Positions 41,368 to 49,647 of a stretch of DNA of 64,000 nucleotides are shown here, one piece after another. Made by a program: the position numbers and the translations under genes. The notes below the pieces were generated by a model. That model was given only the letters and a program-made list of their open reading frames with translations. It searched no databases and was not told where the DNA came from. Origin of the DNA: Actinophytocola sp963825445 (GTDB lineage: Bacteria; Actinomycetota; Actinomycetes; Mycobacteriales; Pseudonocardiaceae); the NCBI GenBank assembly GCA_963825445.1, contig CAWGTM010000019.1, positions 186,001 through 250,000 on the forward strand, given 5' to 3'. Within the stretch, counting starts at the first letter, position 1. Every line of letters starts with the position of its first letter.

Positions 41368-42342
41368 ATGTTGGAAACCTCGGCGCGCCTGCTCCGCCTG
41401 CTGTCGCTGCTGCAGACGAGGAGCGACTGGACGGGCCCGGCATTGGCGGAACGGCTGGGCGTGACCACTCGCACCATCCGCAACGACGTGGAGCGGCTGC
41501 GGAACCTCGGCTACCCGGTGGACGCCACCTCCGGGGTGGCGGGCGGCTACCGCCTCGGCGCGGGTGCCGCGCTGCCCCCGTTGCTCCTCGACGACGAGGA
41601 GGCGGTGGCGGTCGCCGTGGGCCTGCGGACCGCGAGTTCGCTGACCGGCATCGCCGAGACGTCGGTGCGGGCGCTGGCGAAACTGGAACAGGTCCTGCCG
41701 TCGCGGCTGCGCGGGCGGGTGCGGGCGCTGGCCGTGGCGACCGTGGAGGTGCCCGGCCGGGGCCCGACGGTGGCGGCGGACATCCTCACGACGTTGGCCG
41801 CCGTCTGCCGCGACCACGAACGCCTGCGGTTCGACTACGAGGGCTCGGAGTTCCCCCGCCACGTCGAACCCCACCGCCTGGCCCATGCGAGAGGCCGCTG
41901 GTACCTGGTGGCCTACGACCTCGACCGGGCCGACTGGCGAACGTTCCGAGTGGACAGGCTCACGCCGAAGATCCCGACCGGCCCACGGTTCACGCCCCGC
42001 GAGCCACCGACGGGCGACCTCGCGTCCTATGTGGCCGCGAAGCTCGGCACGGCGACGTGGCGGTACCGGGCGGAGGTCCGGGTCCACGCCTCGGCCGCGG
42101 TCCTGGCGGCGCGGCTCCCGCCGGGCGTGGAGATCCTGGAGCCCGGCGAGGAGTCGTGCCTGGTGGCCGTCGGCTCGGACAACCCGGAGATGCTGGCCAC
42201 CTACATCGGCCTGATGGGCGCCGACTTCGAGACGTCCGGGCCGCCGGAACTACTCGCCCACTTCGACGTCCTGGCCCGCCGGTACGCGGCCGCCGCGCGC
42301 GTCGTGCCGCCGGCGGGCGACGTCGTAGGCCGCCCGGAGTAG
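41368..42342 (+). CDS. WYL-domain transcriptional regulator
   Basis: The 324-residue protein has a winged HTH (about 4-55, SARLLRLLSLLQTRSDWTGPALAERLGVTTRTIRNDVERLRNLGYPV), the linker GVAGGYRLGAG, a WYL domain (about 155-205, GRWYLVAYDLDRADWRTFRVDRL) and a C-terminal WCX-like region. It is the third WYL protein of the window and close in layout to the one at 20077. It is divergent from the epoxide hydrolase. Its 3' end overlaps the convergent DUF6194-like gene by 93 bp. Confidence 0.88.
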   Translation: MLETSARLLRLLSLLQTRSDWTGPALAERLGVTTRTIRNDVERLRNLGYPVDATSGVAGGYRLGAGAALPPLLLDDEEAVAVAVGLRTASSLTGIAETSVRALAKLEQVLPSRLRGRVRALAVATVEVPGRGPTVAADILTTLAAVCRDHERLRFDYEGSEFPRHVEPHRLAHARGRWYLVAYDLDRADWRTFRVDRLTPKIPTGPRFTPREPPTGDLASYVAAKLGTATWRYRAEVRVHASAAVLAARLPPGVEILEPGEESCLVAVGSDNPEMLATYIGLMGADFETSGPPELLAHFDVLARRYAAAARVVPPAGDVVGRPE

Positions 42343-42720
42343 GTCGCGGGTGACGGCGTCGGTGCGCGGGCCGGGGTTCACGACGGCGAGCCACTGGGCG
42401 GCGCCGTAGACGGGGTGGACCATGACCGTGTCGGTGGCGCTGGGGTCGACGTCGGCGGCGTGCGCGGCGAAGGCGTCCTTGCCGGGCGCCATGTTCACCC
42501 GGAACGTGTCGGGCCGGTCGAGGCGGGAGTCCTCGTCGTCCGGGTAGTTCTTGGTGACGATCGTGGCGAAGGGCTGTCCTTGGGGGACGACGCCGGTCGG
42601 TGAGTAGTAGAAGAACGTGTCGCCCCAGGCGATCTCCGGTGTGCCGTCGCCGGGGCTCGGCCGGAGGATGAGGATTCCGTCGAAGCTCTCGAGGTAGTCG
42701 ATGATCTCGTGGATGACCAT
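42250..42720 (-). CDS. DUF6194-like hypothetical protein
   Basis: The 156-residue soluble protein begins MVIHEIIDYLESFDGILILRPSPGDGTPEIAWGDTFFYYSP and continues FATIVTKNYPDDEDSRLDRPDTFRVNM and AQWLAVVNPGPRT. I recall this pattern in the actinobacterial DUF6194 family, whose members may be small ligand-binding or DNA-mimic-like proteins; no function is established. It is divergent from a two-domain MerR regulator with a dyad in the 28-bp gap and is the likely target. The 93-bp overlap with the WYL gene means its C-terminus is less certain. Confidence 0.65.
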   Translation of the reverse strand: MVIHEIIDYLESFDGILILRPSPGDGTPEIAWGDTFFYYSPTGVVPQGQPFATIVTKNYPDDEDSRLDRPDTFRVNMAPGKDAFAAHAADVDPSATDTVMVHPVYGAAQWLAVVNPGPRTDAVTRDLLRAAYDVARRRHDARGGRVPAGQDVEVGE

Positions 42721-42724
42721 GGTT

Positions 42725-42747
42725 CAAGCGTGGCATTAAAGTGCTTG
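42725..42747. promoter_or_regulatory. MerR operator candidate
   Basis: CAAGC (42725-42729) and GCTTG (42743-42747) flank a 13-nt AT-richer centre, filling the gap between the DUF6194-like gene and the MerR gene whose GTG follows directly. Position suggests control of both. Confidence 0.45.
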
Positions 42748-42748
42748 T

Positions 42749-43417
42749 GTGGACTTCGAGCCTCGACTGCGTACCGTCGACGTCGCGCGGCGGTCTGGCT
42801 ACTCCGTCCAACAGGTGCGTGACCTGGAGCGGAGCGGGGTGCTGCCGCCGGCCGTCCGCACCGCCGCCGCCTACCGCGTCTACGGCGAAGTCCACATTCG
42901 GTCGGCGGTCGCGTACCGGGCGCTCGCGGCGGGTGTGGGTCCTGTGGAGGCCAAGCGGATCATGCGCGCGGTGCACTCCGGTGGGGACGTCCTGGCGCTG
43001 CTCGACGCCGCGCATGCCGTGCTCGACCGGGAACGCCGCGACCTGGCGCTGGCTGTCGAGGCGGCGGAGGCCATCTCGGGAGAGCTGATCGACGACGTCC
43101 GGCCGTCGGACGCCATGACCGTGTCGGAACTGGCCGCCGCGCTGGGCGTGCGGCCGTCGACCCTGCGGCACTGGGACGCCGAGGGCCTCGTGGTGCCCGA
43201 CCGCGTCGGCACCGCACGCCGCTACTCGCCGGCCCAGGTCCGCGACGCGCGGATCGTCCACCAGCTCAGGGGCGCCGGCTACCGCATCGAACCGCTACGC
43301 GCCCTGATGCCGGACCTGCGGGAAGTACGCACCGCGCTCACCGGCCGGAACGCCAGCATCGCCACCCGCTCACGGGCCCTACTGGACGCCGCGGTCAGCC
43401 TCAGCACGATCCTCTGA
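42749..43417 (+). CDS. Double-HTH MerR family regulator
   Basis: The 222-residue protein has two MerR-type winged helices in one chain. The first is at about 5-70 (RTVDVARRSGYSVQQVRDLERSGVLPPAVRTAAAYRVYGEVHIRSAVAYRAL) and the second at about 122-185 (MTVSELAAALGVRPSTLRHWDAEGLVVPDRVGTARRYSPAQVRDARIVHQL). Ordinary MerR proteins have one and dimerise by a coiled coil. A dual-HTH chain could bind a dyad as a monomer. The start is GTG and the transcript may be leaderless. It overlaps the convergent mannosyltransferase by 39 bp. Confidence 0.85.
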   Translation: MDFEPRLRTVDVARRSGYSVQQVRDLERSGVLPPAVRTAAAYRVYGEVHIRSAVAYRALAAGVGPVEAKRIMRAVHSGGDVLALLDAAHAVLDRERRDLALAVEAAEAISGELIDDVRPSDAMTVSELAAALGVRPSTLRHWDAEGLVVPDRVGTARRYSPAQVRDARIVHQLRGAGYRIEPLRALMPDLREVRTALTGRNASIATRSRALLDAAVSLSTIL

Positions 43418-44812
43418 ACCCAGACGCAGAGGGTCCGGGCGCACCAGCGACACCGCCGCCAACACCGACAGCGCGGCGGCCGCGAACATCAGCGGCCACA
43501 CGTACAGCATGGTTTCGCCGTCCGGGGAGTATGGCGCCACCATGAACGCCGACACGCCCACCATCACCGCCAGCTGACGCGGTCGCCACGGGAGCGCGGC
43601 CGCCAGGCACAGGCTCCACGTCAGGTACCACGGCAGCATCGTGGCCGACAGGACCGCGACCGCGAACAGCACCAGCGCCGCCCGCCGGACCGCGTCCGGG
43701 CCACCGGCACGCGCCTGCCACCACTGCCACGCCGCGTAGACCACGAGGATCGCCATGCCGATGATCCGGGTGACCGTGACGAACGGGCCCTGCGGCACGT
43801 CGACGACCACGTTCACGATCGCGTGGATCAGCTCCCCCGCCGCGGTGGGCGGCGACAGCCAGTTCACCAGCCGCGAGGACGCGTTGACCGACCCCAGCCA
43901 GCCCAGGTCGACCCACGCCAGCAGGCTCGACGCGGCGAACACCGCCACGAACGTCGCGACGGCCGCGCTCATCGCTCGCGCCACGTTGCGGGCCCTGGTC
44001 GACGTCAGGTGACCGGCCCACACCCACACGAGGAACGGCAGCGCCACACCGGCACTCGCCTTCACCGCGACGGCCAGCGTCACCATCGCGATCCCGGCCA
44101 CGTGCTTGCGGTCCAGCACCAGCGCGGTGCCCGCGGCGAGGAACCCGATCATCAGCAGGTCGTTGTGTGCCCCACCCACCAGGTGCACCACGGTGATCGG
44201 CCCGGCGACCGCGAGCCACATCGCGACCGGCAGTTTGCCGCCGAGGTGGCGGACCAGCCGGGGCAGCGCCCACACCAGCACCACCAGCCCGACCAGCTGC
44301 ACCAGCCGGGTGAGCAGCACGCCGGCGAGCACGTTGCTGCCGGTCACCCACACGACGCCCTTGATCATCAGGATGAACAGCGGCCCGTACGGCGCGGGCG
44401 TGCCCTGCCAGAACGGGTGCACGCTCGACAGCAGCTCCGGCGAGTTCAACGCGGTCGGCGCCACCGTGTACGGGTCCAGCCCCTGCAGCGCGAGCGCGCC
44501 CTGCACCAGGTAGGAGAACAGGTCGCGGGTGAACAGCGCGGGCGCGAGCATCATCGGCGCGATCCAGCACGCGGACGCCACCAGCACCGGCCGCACCCCG
44601 GCCCGACCGGCCAGCACCTGGCGGCCGAGCAGGATCCACGCCCACACCATCAGCACGTAGCCGGCGTAGAGCACGATCGTCGCGAGCATCCGGCCGTGGC
44701 CGTAGTGCATCCACGACACCGGACCGTCGCCGAGGAACGGGTCGCGGACGTCGCCGGCGGCCGACCCGAGGCTGCCGACCAGCATCAGCACGCCGCCGAC
44801 CGTGCCGAGCAC
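43379..44812 (-). CDS. MptB-type GT-C alpha-1,6-mannosyltransferase (second of tandem pair)
   Basis: The 477-residue protein is a multi-spanning GT-C glycosyltransferase with about ten to twelve membrane segments. It shares the MptB-like blocks GDGPVSWMHYGHGRMLATIVLYAGYVLMVWAW, FSYLVQGALALQGLDPYTVAP, WQGTPAPYGPLFILMIKGVVW, and MWLAVAGPITVVHLVGGAHNDLLMIGFLAAG with the upstream gene. Such enzymes use polyprenyl-phosphomannose to elongate lipomannan cores. The start is uncertain: a plausible leader (VRTDTPDTEQVT) lies in another frame upstream, so one indel near 44825 is possible. It ends overlapping the MerR gene. Confidence 0.8.
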   Translation of the reverse strand: MLGTVGGVLMLVGSLGSAAGDVRDPFLGDGPVSWMHYGHGRMLATIVLYAGYVLMVWAWILLGRQVLAGRAGVRPVLVASACWIAPMMLAPALFTRDLFSYLVQGALALQGLDPYTVAPTALNSPELLSSVHPFWQGTPAPYGPLFILMIKGVVWVTGSNVLAGVLLTRLVQLVGLVVLVWALPRLVRHLGGKLPVAMWLAVAGPITVVHLVGGAHNDLLMIGFLAAGTALVLDRKHVAGIAMVTLAVAVKASAGVALPFLVWVWAGHLTSTRARNVARAMSAAVATFVAVFAASSLLAWVDLGWLGSVNASSRLVNWLSPPTAAGELIHAIVNVVVDVPQGPFVTVTRIIGMAILVVYAAWQWWQARAGGPDAVRRAALVLFAVAVLSATMLPWYLTWSLCLAAALPWRPRQLAVMVGVSAFMVAPYSPDGETMLYVWPLMFAAAALSVLAAVSLVRPDPLRLGSEDRAEADRGVQ

Positions 44813-44850
44813 GATCGGACGCCCGAGTTACCTGCTCGGTGTCGGGTGTG

Positions 44851-46419
44851 TCAGTTCGCACCGGACGTACCGCCCGCGGGGACCGGCTCCCGGGACAGGA
44901 ACAGGTTGAGCGGGTCGGGCCGCAGCAGCGACACACCGGCCAGCACGGACAGGCCCGCGGCGGCCGCCATGAACAGCCAGTCGTAGAGCAGGTCGTCGCC
45001 GGCCGGGCTGTAGGTGAGGACGAGGAAACTGGCGAACGTCACCAGGACGGCCAGGTTCCGGCGCTCCCAGCGCATCGCGGCGGCCAGCACGAAGCCCCAC
45101 ACCAGGTACCAGGGCAGCGTGGCCGGCGACAGGATCGCCACGAGGAACAGCGCGAACGCCGCGCGGCGCACCGCGTCGGGGCCGCCGTCCTTGGCGCGCC
45201 ACCACTGCTTGACCAGCAGCCACACCAGCAGCAGACCGCCGAGCACCCGCAGCACGGTCACGAAGATGACCTTCGGGGTGTCCACGAAGATGCTGACCAG
45301 CGAGTGGATGATCTCGCCGACGCCCGTGGGCACCGACAGCCAGTTGACGATCGCGGTGGGCGCGTCGAGCGCCATGATCCAGCCGAGGTTCACGCCGGAC
45401 ACCACCGTGGCGGCCGCGAACGTCACCACGAACACGCCGAACCCGCACAGCACCGCCCGCGTGAAGTTCTTCCACCGGGTGGACTCCAGGTGGTTGGCCC
45501 ACACCCAGACGAGGAACGGCAGTGCGATCACAGCTGTGGCCTTCACGGCCACCGCCATGGTGACCAGCACGATGCCGAGCACGTGTTTTCGGTCGAGCAC
45601 GAACACCGTGCCGATGGCCAGGAACCCGACCATGAGCAGGTCGTTGTGGGGTCCACCGATCAGGTGAACCACGGTCATCGGGCCGGCGACCGCGAGCCAC
45701 ATGGCGACGGGCAGCTTGCCGCCGAGGTGGCGCACCAGCCCGGGCAGCGCCCAGATCAGCAGGCCGAGGCCGATCAGCAGGCCGACCCGCATGAGGATCA
45801 CGCCGGTGATCATGTTCGTGCCGGTGATGGCGATGACGCCCTTGGCCAGCAGGATGAACAGCGGCCCGTACGGCGCGGGCGTGGCCTGCCAGAACGAGTC
45901 GACGTTGTCGACCACCTGGTCGACCTCGAGGATGCCGGGCCCGGTGGTGTACGGGTCGTAGCCGTGGAGCGGCAGGGTGCCGTAGGCGATGTAGAGGTAG
46001 GCGTCGCGGCTGAACACCGGCGGCGTGAAGATCATCGGCAGGATCCAGCACGCGGACGCCAGCAGCACCGGCTTCGTCCCGACCCGTCCCGCCAGCACGT
46101 GGCGCCCGAGACGGACCCACGCCCACACCACGAGGCCGAACCCCGCGTAGAGCACGAAGGTGGCGAGCATGCGGCCGTGGCCGTAGCGCACCCAGGACAG
46201 CGGGCCGCGGCCGATCAGCGGGTCCTGGGCCAGGATGGCGCCCGCGCCGAGCGCGCTGACGAGGATCAGCAGGCTACCGATCGTGCCGAGCGCGATCGTG
46301 CGCACCGGTAACGGAGATGTGCGGCGCACATCGGAATCCGTGGCGGTGGCGCTGTCGACGGTGCTCACACTGCCTTCTGCGGGTGACGCCCCGTTGGCCG
46401 GGTCGGTGGTGGTGAACAT
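44851..46419 (-). CDS. MptB-type GT-C alpha-1,6-mannosyltransferase (first of tandem pair)
   Basis: The 522-residue protein has a hydrophilic N-terminus (about 40 residues), then many membrane segments beginning IALGTIGSLLILVSALGAGAIL. Shared GT-C blocks are GRGPLSWVRYGHGRMLATFVLYAGFGLVVWAW, YIAYGTLPLHGYDPYTTGPG, WQATPAPYGPLFILLAKGVIAI and MWLAVAGPMTVVHLIGGPHNDLLMVGFLAIG. It is about 55-60% alike by eye to the downstream gene, implying tandem duplication. The role is inferred as mannan or lipomannan-like glycan extension at the membrane. It is divergent from a small secreted protein gene. Confidence 0.82.
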   Translation of the reverse strand: MFTTTDPANGASPAEGSVSTVDSATATDSDVRRTSPLPVRTIALGTIGSLLILVSALGAGAILAQDPLIGRGPLSWVRYGHGRMLATFVLYAGFGLVVWAWVRLGRHVLAGRVGTKPVLLASACWILPMIFTPPVFSRDAYLYIAYGTLPLHGYDPYTTGPGILEVDQVVDNVDSFWQATPAPYGPLFILLAKGVIAITGTNMITGVILMRVGLLIGLGLLIWALPGLVRHLGGKLPVAMWLAVAGPMTVVHLIGGPHNDLLMVGFLAIGTVFVLDRKHVLGIVLVTMAVAVKATAVIALPFLVWVWANHLESTRWKNFTRAVLCGFGVFVVTFAAATVVSGVNLGWIMALDAPTAIVNWLSVPTGVGEIIHSLVSIFVDTPKVIFVTVLRVLGGLLLVWLLVKQWWRAKDGGPDAVRRAAFALFLVAILSPATLPWYLVWGFVLAAAMRWERRNLAVLVTFASFLVLTYSPAGDDLLYDWLFMAAAAGLSVLAGVSLLRPDPLNLFLSREPVPAGGTSGAN

Positions 46420-46466
46420 GGCGGTCTGAGATTACACAGGGCCGTTGGTCTGTTTGCCGGAACGTG

Positions 46467-46509
46467 GCGCTAAGGACCCCATCGCGGTCGGTAAGCGTTT
46501 CCTTAGCGC
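46467..46509. promoter_or_regulatory. Inverted repeat in the divergent region
   Basis: GCGCTAAGGA (46467-46476) and TCCTTAGCGC (46500-46509) form a perfect 10-bp inverted repeat with a 23-nt spacer. It lies between the mannosyltransferase start and the small secreted protein start, nearer the latter (61 nt). Confidence 0.5.
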
Positions 46510-46569
46510 ACCGTGGTGCACTGCCCGTCGGCCCGAACAGGCACGTGAGGACGACAGAGGGGCAAGCAG

Positions 46570-47019
46570 ATGACCATGGAGAAGTTCAAGCGGACGACCG
46601 CGCTGGCCGCCGTCGGGCTCGTGGGGGTGGCGACCGGCTTCCTGTTCGGCGGCACCGCGTCCGAGGCGACGGACACCGCCAACGCCGCGTCCGTCACCGG
46701 GTGCGCGATCCGGTTCACCGAGAACGGCCCGGCGATCCACGAGAACGCCACCCACTCCTGCACGGGCGCGGAGCCCGTCCGGGTGGTGAACGGCGACCTG
46801 GAGATCAAGCAGAAGCGCGGCGGGCCGATCGTGTCGGTCACCGTCGAGGAGGACGAGACGCTCTCCACCCGCGGCATCATCGGCGGGCCGTCCGGCGGCA
46901 CGGGCACGACCATCGTGAGGTTCTTCGCCACCCGCTCGAACGTGCCGGTCGACGCCGACTCCCCCGCGTTGCAGGGCGCGACGTCGAACATCTGGCTGAC
47001 CTGGGTCCACGCCGGCTGA
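46570..47019 (+). CDS. Small secreted or anchored hypothetical protein
   Basis: The 149-residue protein has a positively charged start (MTMEKFKR) and a hydrophobic segment (about 9-28, TTALAAVGLVGVATGFLFGG) that is a signal peptide or anchor; an AXA-like site may follow near ASEA. The mature part has two cysteines (CAIRFTEN and SCTGAEPV) that could form a disulfide and is predicted beta-rich. I do not recognise a family. The ribosome binding site GAGGGG is good. It sits alone between divergent mannosyltransferase genes and the convergent peptide importer operon. Confidence 0.75.
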   Translation: MTMEKFKRTTALAAVGLVGVATGFLFGGTASEATDTANAASVTGCAIRFTENGPAIHENATHSCTGAEPVRVVNGDLEIKQKRGGPIVSVTVEEDETLSTRGIIGGPSGGTGTTIVRFFATRSNVPVDADSPALQGATSNIWLTWVHAG

Positions 47020-47050
47020 CCACGAACGACGAATACGGCCGACCATCCGC

Positions 47051-48742
47051 CTACGGAACCTCGGTCTCCGCGACTCCCACCGGTCGGATGGACGGCAGCG
47101 CCGCCATCAGGGACTTCGTGTACTCGTGTTGCGGGTCGCCGAGTACGTCGTCCACCGGGCCCACCTCCACCAGTTTGCCCTGGTACATCACGGCAACCCG
47201 GTCGGCGATGTTCCAGGCCAGGCCCAGGTCGTGGGTGATCACCAGAGCCGCCAGGCCCAGTCGGGACCGCAGGTTCAGCAGCAGCGCCAGGATCTCGCCC
47301 CGCACGGACGCGTCCAGCGACGCCACCGGCTCGTCGGCCACCAGCAGGCGTGGTTCCAGGGCCAGAGCGCCCGCGATGACCACTCGCTGGCGTTGCCCGC
47401 CGGAGAGTTGACCCGGGAGCAACGGCACGTAGGTCGACGGTGGGCGCAGCTCCGCCGCCTCCAGAGCGGCGTCCACATGCGTGCGCTCGTCGCCCGGTAC
47501 GCGGTGGATCCGCAGCCCTTCGGCCACCGCCTCGTACACGCTGTGCCGTGGGTTCAGCGCGCTCGACGGGTCCTGCAGCACGAGCTGGACCTGCCGCCGG
47601 TACGCCTTCAGCCCGCGGTTGGACGTCGGCACGGGGGTGCCGTCGAACATCACCTGGCCCGACGTCGGCCGCTGGAGCCCGAGGATCGTGCGGGCCAGCG
47701 TGGTCTTGCCCGACCCGGACTGGCCCACCAGCGCCACGATCTCGCCCTGCCGGACGGTCAGGTCCACGCCGTTCACCGCCCGGGTCACCTCCCCGCGACT
47801 GCGGAACGTCACCTTCAGGTTGTCGGTCCGCAGCAGCGGTTCTCCGACGTGATCGGGCGCGAGAACCACCCGTTCCGGCAGACCGGCGGGGTTCGTGGTG
47901 GCCGGCGCGTACCGGTACACCGGATCGCCGACCGTCGGGAACGCCGCGGCCAGCGCCTGCGTGTGGGGATGTTGCGGCGACGCGATCACCGACGCCGACG
48001 GGCCCTCCTCCACCAGCTTGCCCTCGTACATCACGGCGATCCGCTGGCACGTCGACGCGAGCACCGCCAGGTCGTGACTGATCATGATCAGCCCGATGTC
48101 CTGCTCGGCCGCCAGCCGCGTCATCAGGTCCAGCACCTGGGCCTGCACGATCACGTCCAGCGCGGTGGTCGGCTCGTCGGCGATCACGAGTCTCGGGTCG
48201 CACGCCAGCGCCATCGCGATCATCACGCGTTGCTTCTGCCCGCCGGACAGCTCGTGCGGGTACGACGCGCCCTTCACGGCCGGCAGCTCCACCTGGGCGA
48301 GCAGCTCGTCCACCCGCTTGCGAAGCGCGCTCGCCGACGGCGGGGTCTTGCTGTGTTGGATGATCGGCTCGGCGATCTGGTCACGCACCCGCTGCACGGG
48401 GTTCAGCGCGTGCATGGCGCCCTGGAACACGACCGACGCGGTCGTCCAGCGCACGGCCCGCAGCCGACCCCACTTCATGGTGGCGATGTCCTCGCCGTCC
48501 AGCAGGATCTCGCCGCCGATCTTCGCGGTCGACGGCAGCAGCCGCAGCACCGACATGGCGAGCGTGGACTTGCCGCAGCCGGACTCGCCGGCCAGGCCGA
48601 GCGTCTCCCCCGCGGCGAGCGTCAGGTTCACCCCGCGCACGGCGGCCACCTCGCGGGTGGCCGAGCGGTAGTCGACCGTGACGTCCCGCAGTTCGAGCAG
48701 CGTGTCGCCCTGAGACGTTGATTCGCTCGCAAGCTCGCTCAT
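47051..48742 (-). CDS. Peptide ABC importer, fused OppD-OppF ATPase
   Basis: The 563-residue protein carries two complete ABC ATPase domains. The first (about 15-260) has AGESGCGKST, LSGGQKQRVMIA and LVIADEPTTALD; the second (about 300-545) has VGQSGSGKTT, LSGGQRQRVVIAG and LLVADEPVASLD. Each is followed by the oligopeptide-type tail (SPQHPHTQAL and DPQHEYTKSL). This is a fusion of the usually separate OppD/DppD and OppF/DppF. It is the last gene of the importer operon; its ATG overlaps the permease stop (ATGA). Confidence 0.92.
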   Translation of the reverse strand: MSELASESTSQGDTLLELRDVTVDYRSATREVAAVRGVNLTLAAGETLGLAGESGCGKSTLAMSVLRLLPSTAKIGGEILLDGEDIATMKWGRLRAVRWTTASVVFQGAMHALNPVQRVRDQIAEPIIQHSKTPPSASALRKRVDELLAQVELPAVKGASYPHELSGGQKQRVMIAMALACDPRLVIADEPTTALDVIVQAQVLDLMTRLAAEQDIGLIMISHDLAVLASTCQRIAVMYEGKLVEEGPSASVIASPQHPHTQALAAAFPTVGDPVYRYAPATTNPAGLPERVVLAPDHVGEPLLRTDNLKVTFRSRGEVTRAVNGVDLTVRQGEIVALVGQSGSGKTTLARTILGLQRPTSGQVMFDGTPVPTSNRGLKAYRRQVQLVLQDPSSALNPRHSVYEAVAEGLRIHRVPGDERTHVDAALEAAELRPPSTYVPLLPGQLSGGQRQRVVIAGALALEPRLLVADEPVASLDASVRGEILALLLNLRSRLGLAALVITHDLGLAWNIADRVAVMYQGKLVEVGPVDDVLGDPQHEYTKSLMAALPSIRPVGVAETEVP

Positions 48743-49647
48743 GCACGCCCCCGCAGGTTCGGGTTCAACACGGTCTCCAACGCACGCCCGCACATGGTGA
48801 ACGCCAGCACGACGATCACGATGGCGAACCCGGGCGGCAGCAGATACCACCAGGCGCCGGCGGTGACCGCGCCCGTGTCCAGCGCCGACTTCAGCATGCC
48901 GCCCCACGACACCTGCGACGTGTCGCCGAGGCCGAGGAACGCGAGTGTCGACTCGAGGATGATGGCCGTCCCGACGGTCAGCGTGGTGTTGGCGAGCACG
49001 AGCGGCAGCACGGCCGGCAGCACGTGCTTGCCGAGGATGTGGGAGTGCCCGCCGCCGAGTGCCTGCGCGCGTTCCACGTACGGGCGGGCCTCGATGGTCA
49101 GGGTCTGCGCGCGGACCAGGCGCGCGGTGGACGGCCACGACGTGACGCCGATGGCCAGCACGATCGTCCACAGTCCCCTGCTGAGCATGGTGGACAGCAC
49201 GATCGCCATCACCAGCGACGGGATCACCAGGAAGAAGTCGGTGAACCGCATGAGCACGGCCGAGGTCCACCCCCGGAAGTGCCCGGTGGACATCCCGACG
49301 ACCGTGCCGATCAGCACGGACAGGGCGGCCGCCGCGAAGCCCACGAGCAACGACGCCCGCGTGCCGAGCAGGGTCAGCTCCAGCACCGAACGGCCGGCGT
49401 AGTCGGTACCCAGCCAGAACTCGCCACTCGGCGCGTCGAGGATGCCCCCGGTCGCCTTGGTGACCGACTGCGCGGCCGTCGGGTCGATCCACCACGGCAC
49501 CGTGACGGCCGTCAGCACGATGGCCAGCAGCACCCCGAGCCCCACGAGGCCGCCGCGGTTGGACGCGAACTCGCCCGACACGCGCCCGAAGGCCGCGCGG
49601 CGACGGCCCCAGGCGATCGCACGCCTGCTCTGCACAGCCCCGCTCAT
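48739..49647 (-). CDS. Peptide ABC importer permease (DppC/OppC type)
   Basis: The 302-residue protein has an N-terminal membrane span (GLVGLGVLLAIVLTAVTVPWW), the OppC-type FWLGTDYAGRSVLELTLLGTRASLLVGF motif (about 78-105), and the EAA loop ERAQALGGGHSHILGKHVLPAVLPLVL (about 195-222) that contacts the ATPase. It overlaps both neighbours by 4 bp (ATGA), so the importer genes are translationally coupled. Confidence 0.92.
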   Translation of the reverse strand: MSGAVQSRRAIAWGRRRAAFGRVSGEFASNRGGLVGLGVLLAIVLTAVTVPWWIDPTAAQSVTKATGGILDAPSGEFWLGTDYAGRSVLELTLLGTRASLLVGFAAAALSVLIGTVVGMSTGHFRGWTSAVLMRFTDFFLVIPSLVMAIVLSTMLSRGLWTIVLAIGVTSWPSTARLVRAQTLTIEARPYVERAQALGGGHSHILGKHVLPAVLPLVLANTTLTVGTAIILESTLAFLGLGDTSQVSWGGMLKSALDTGAVTAGAWWYLLPPGFAIVIVVLAFTMCGRALETVLNPNLRGRA

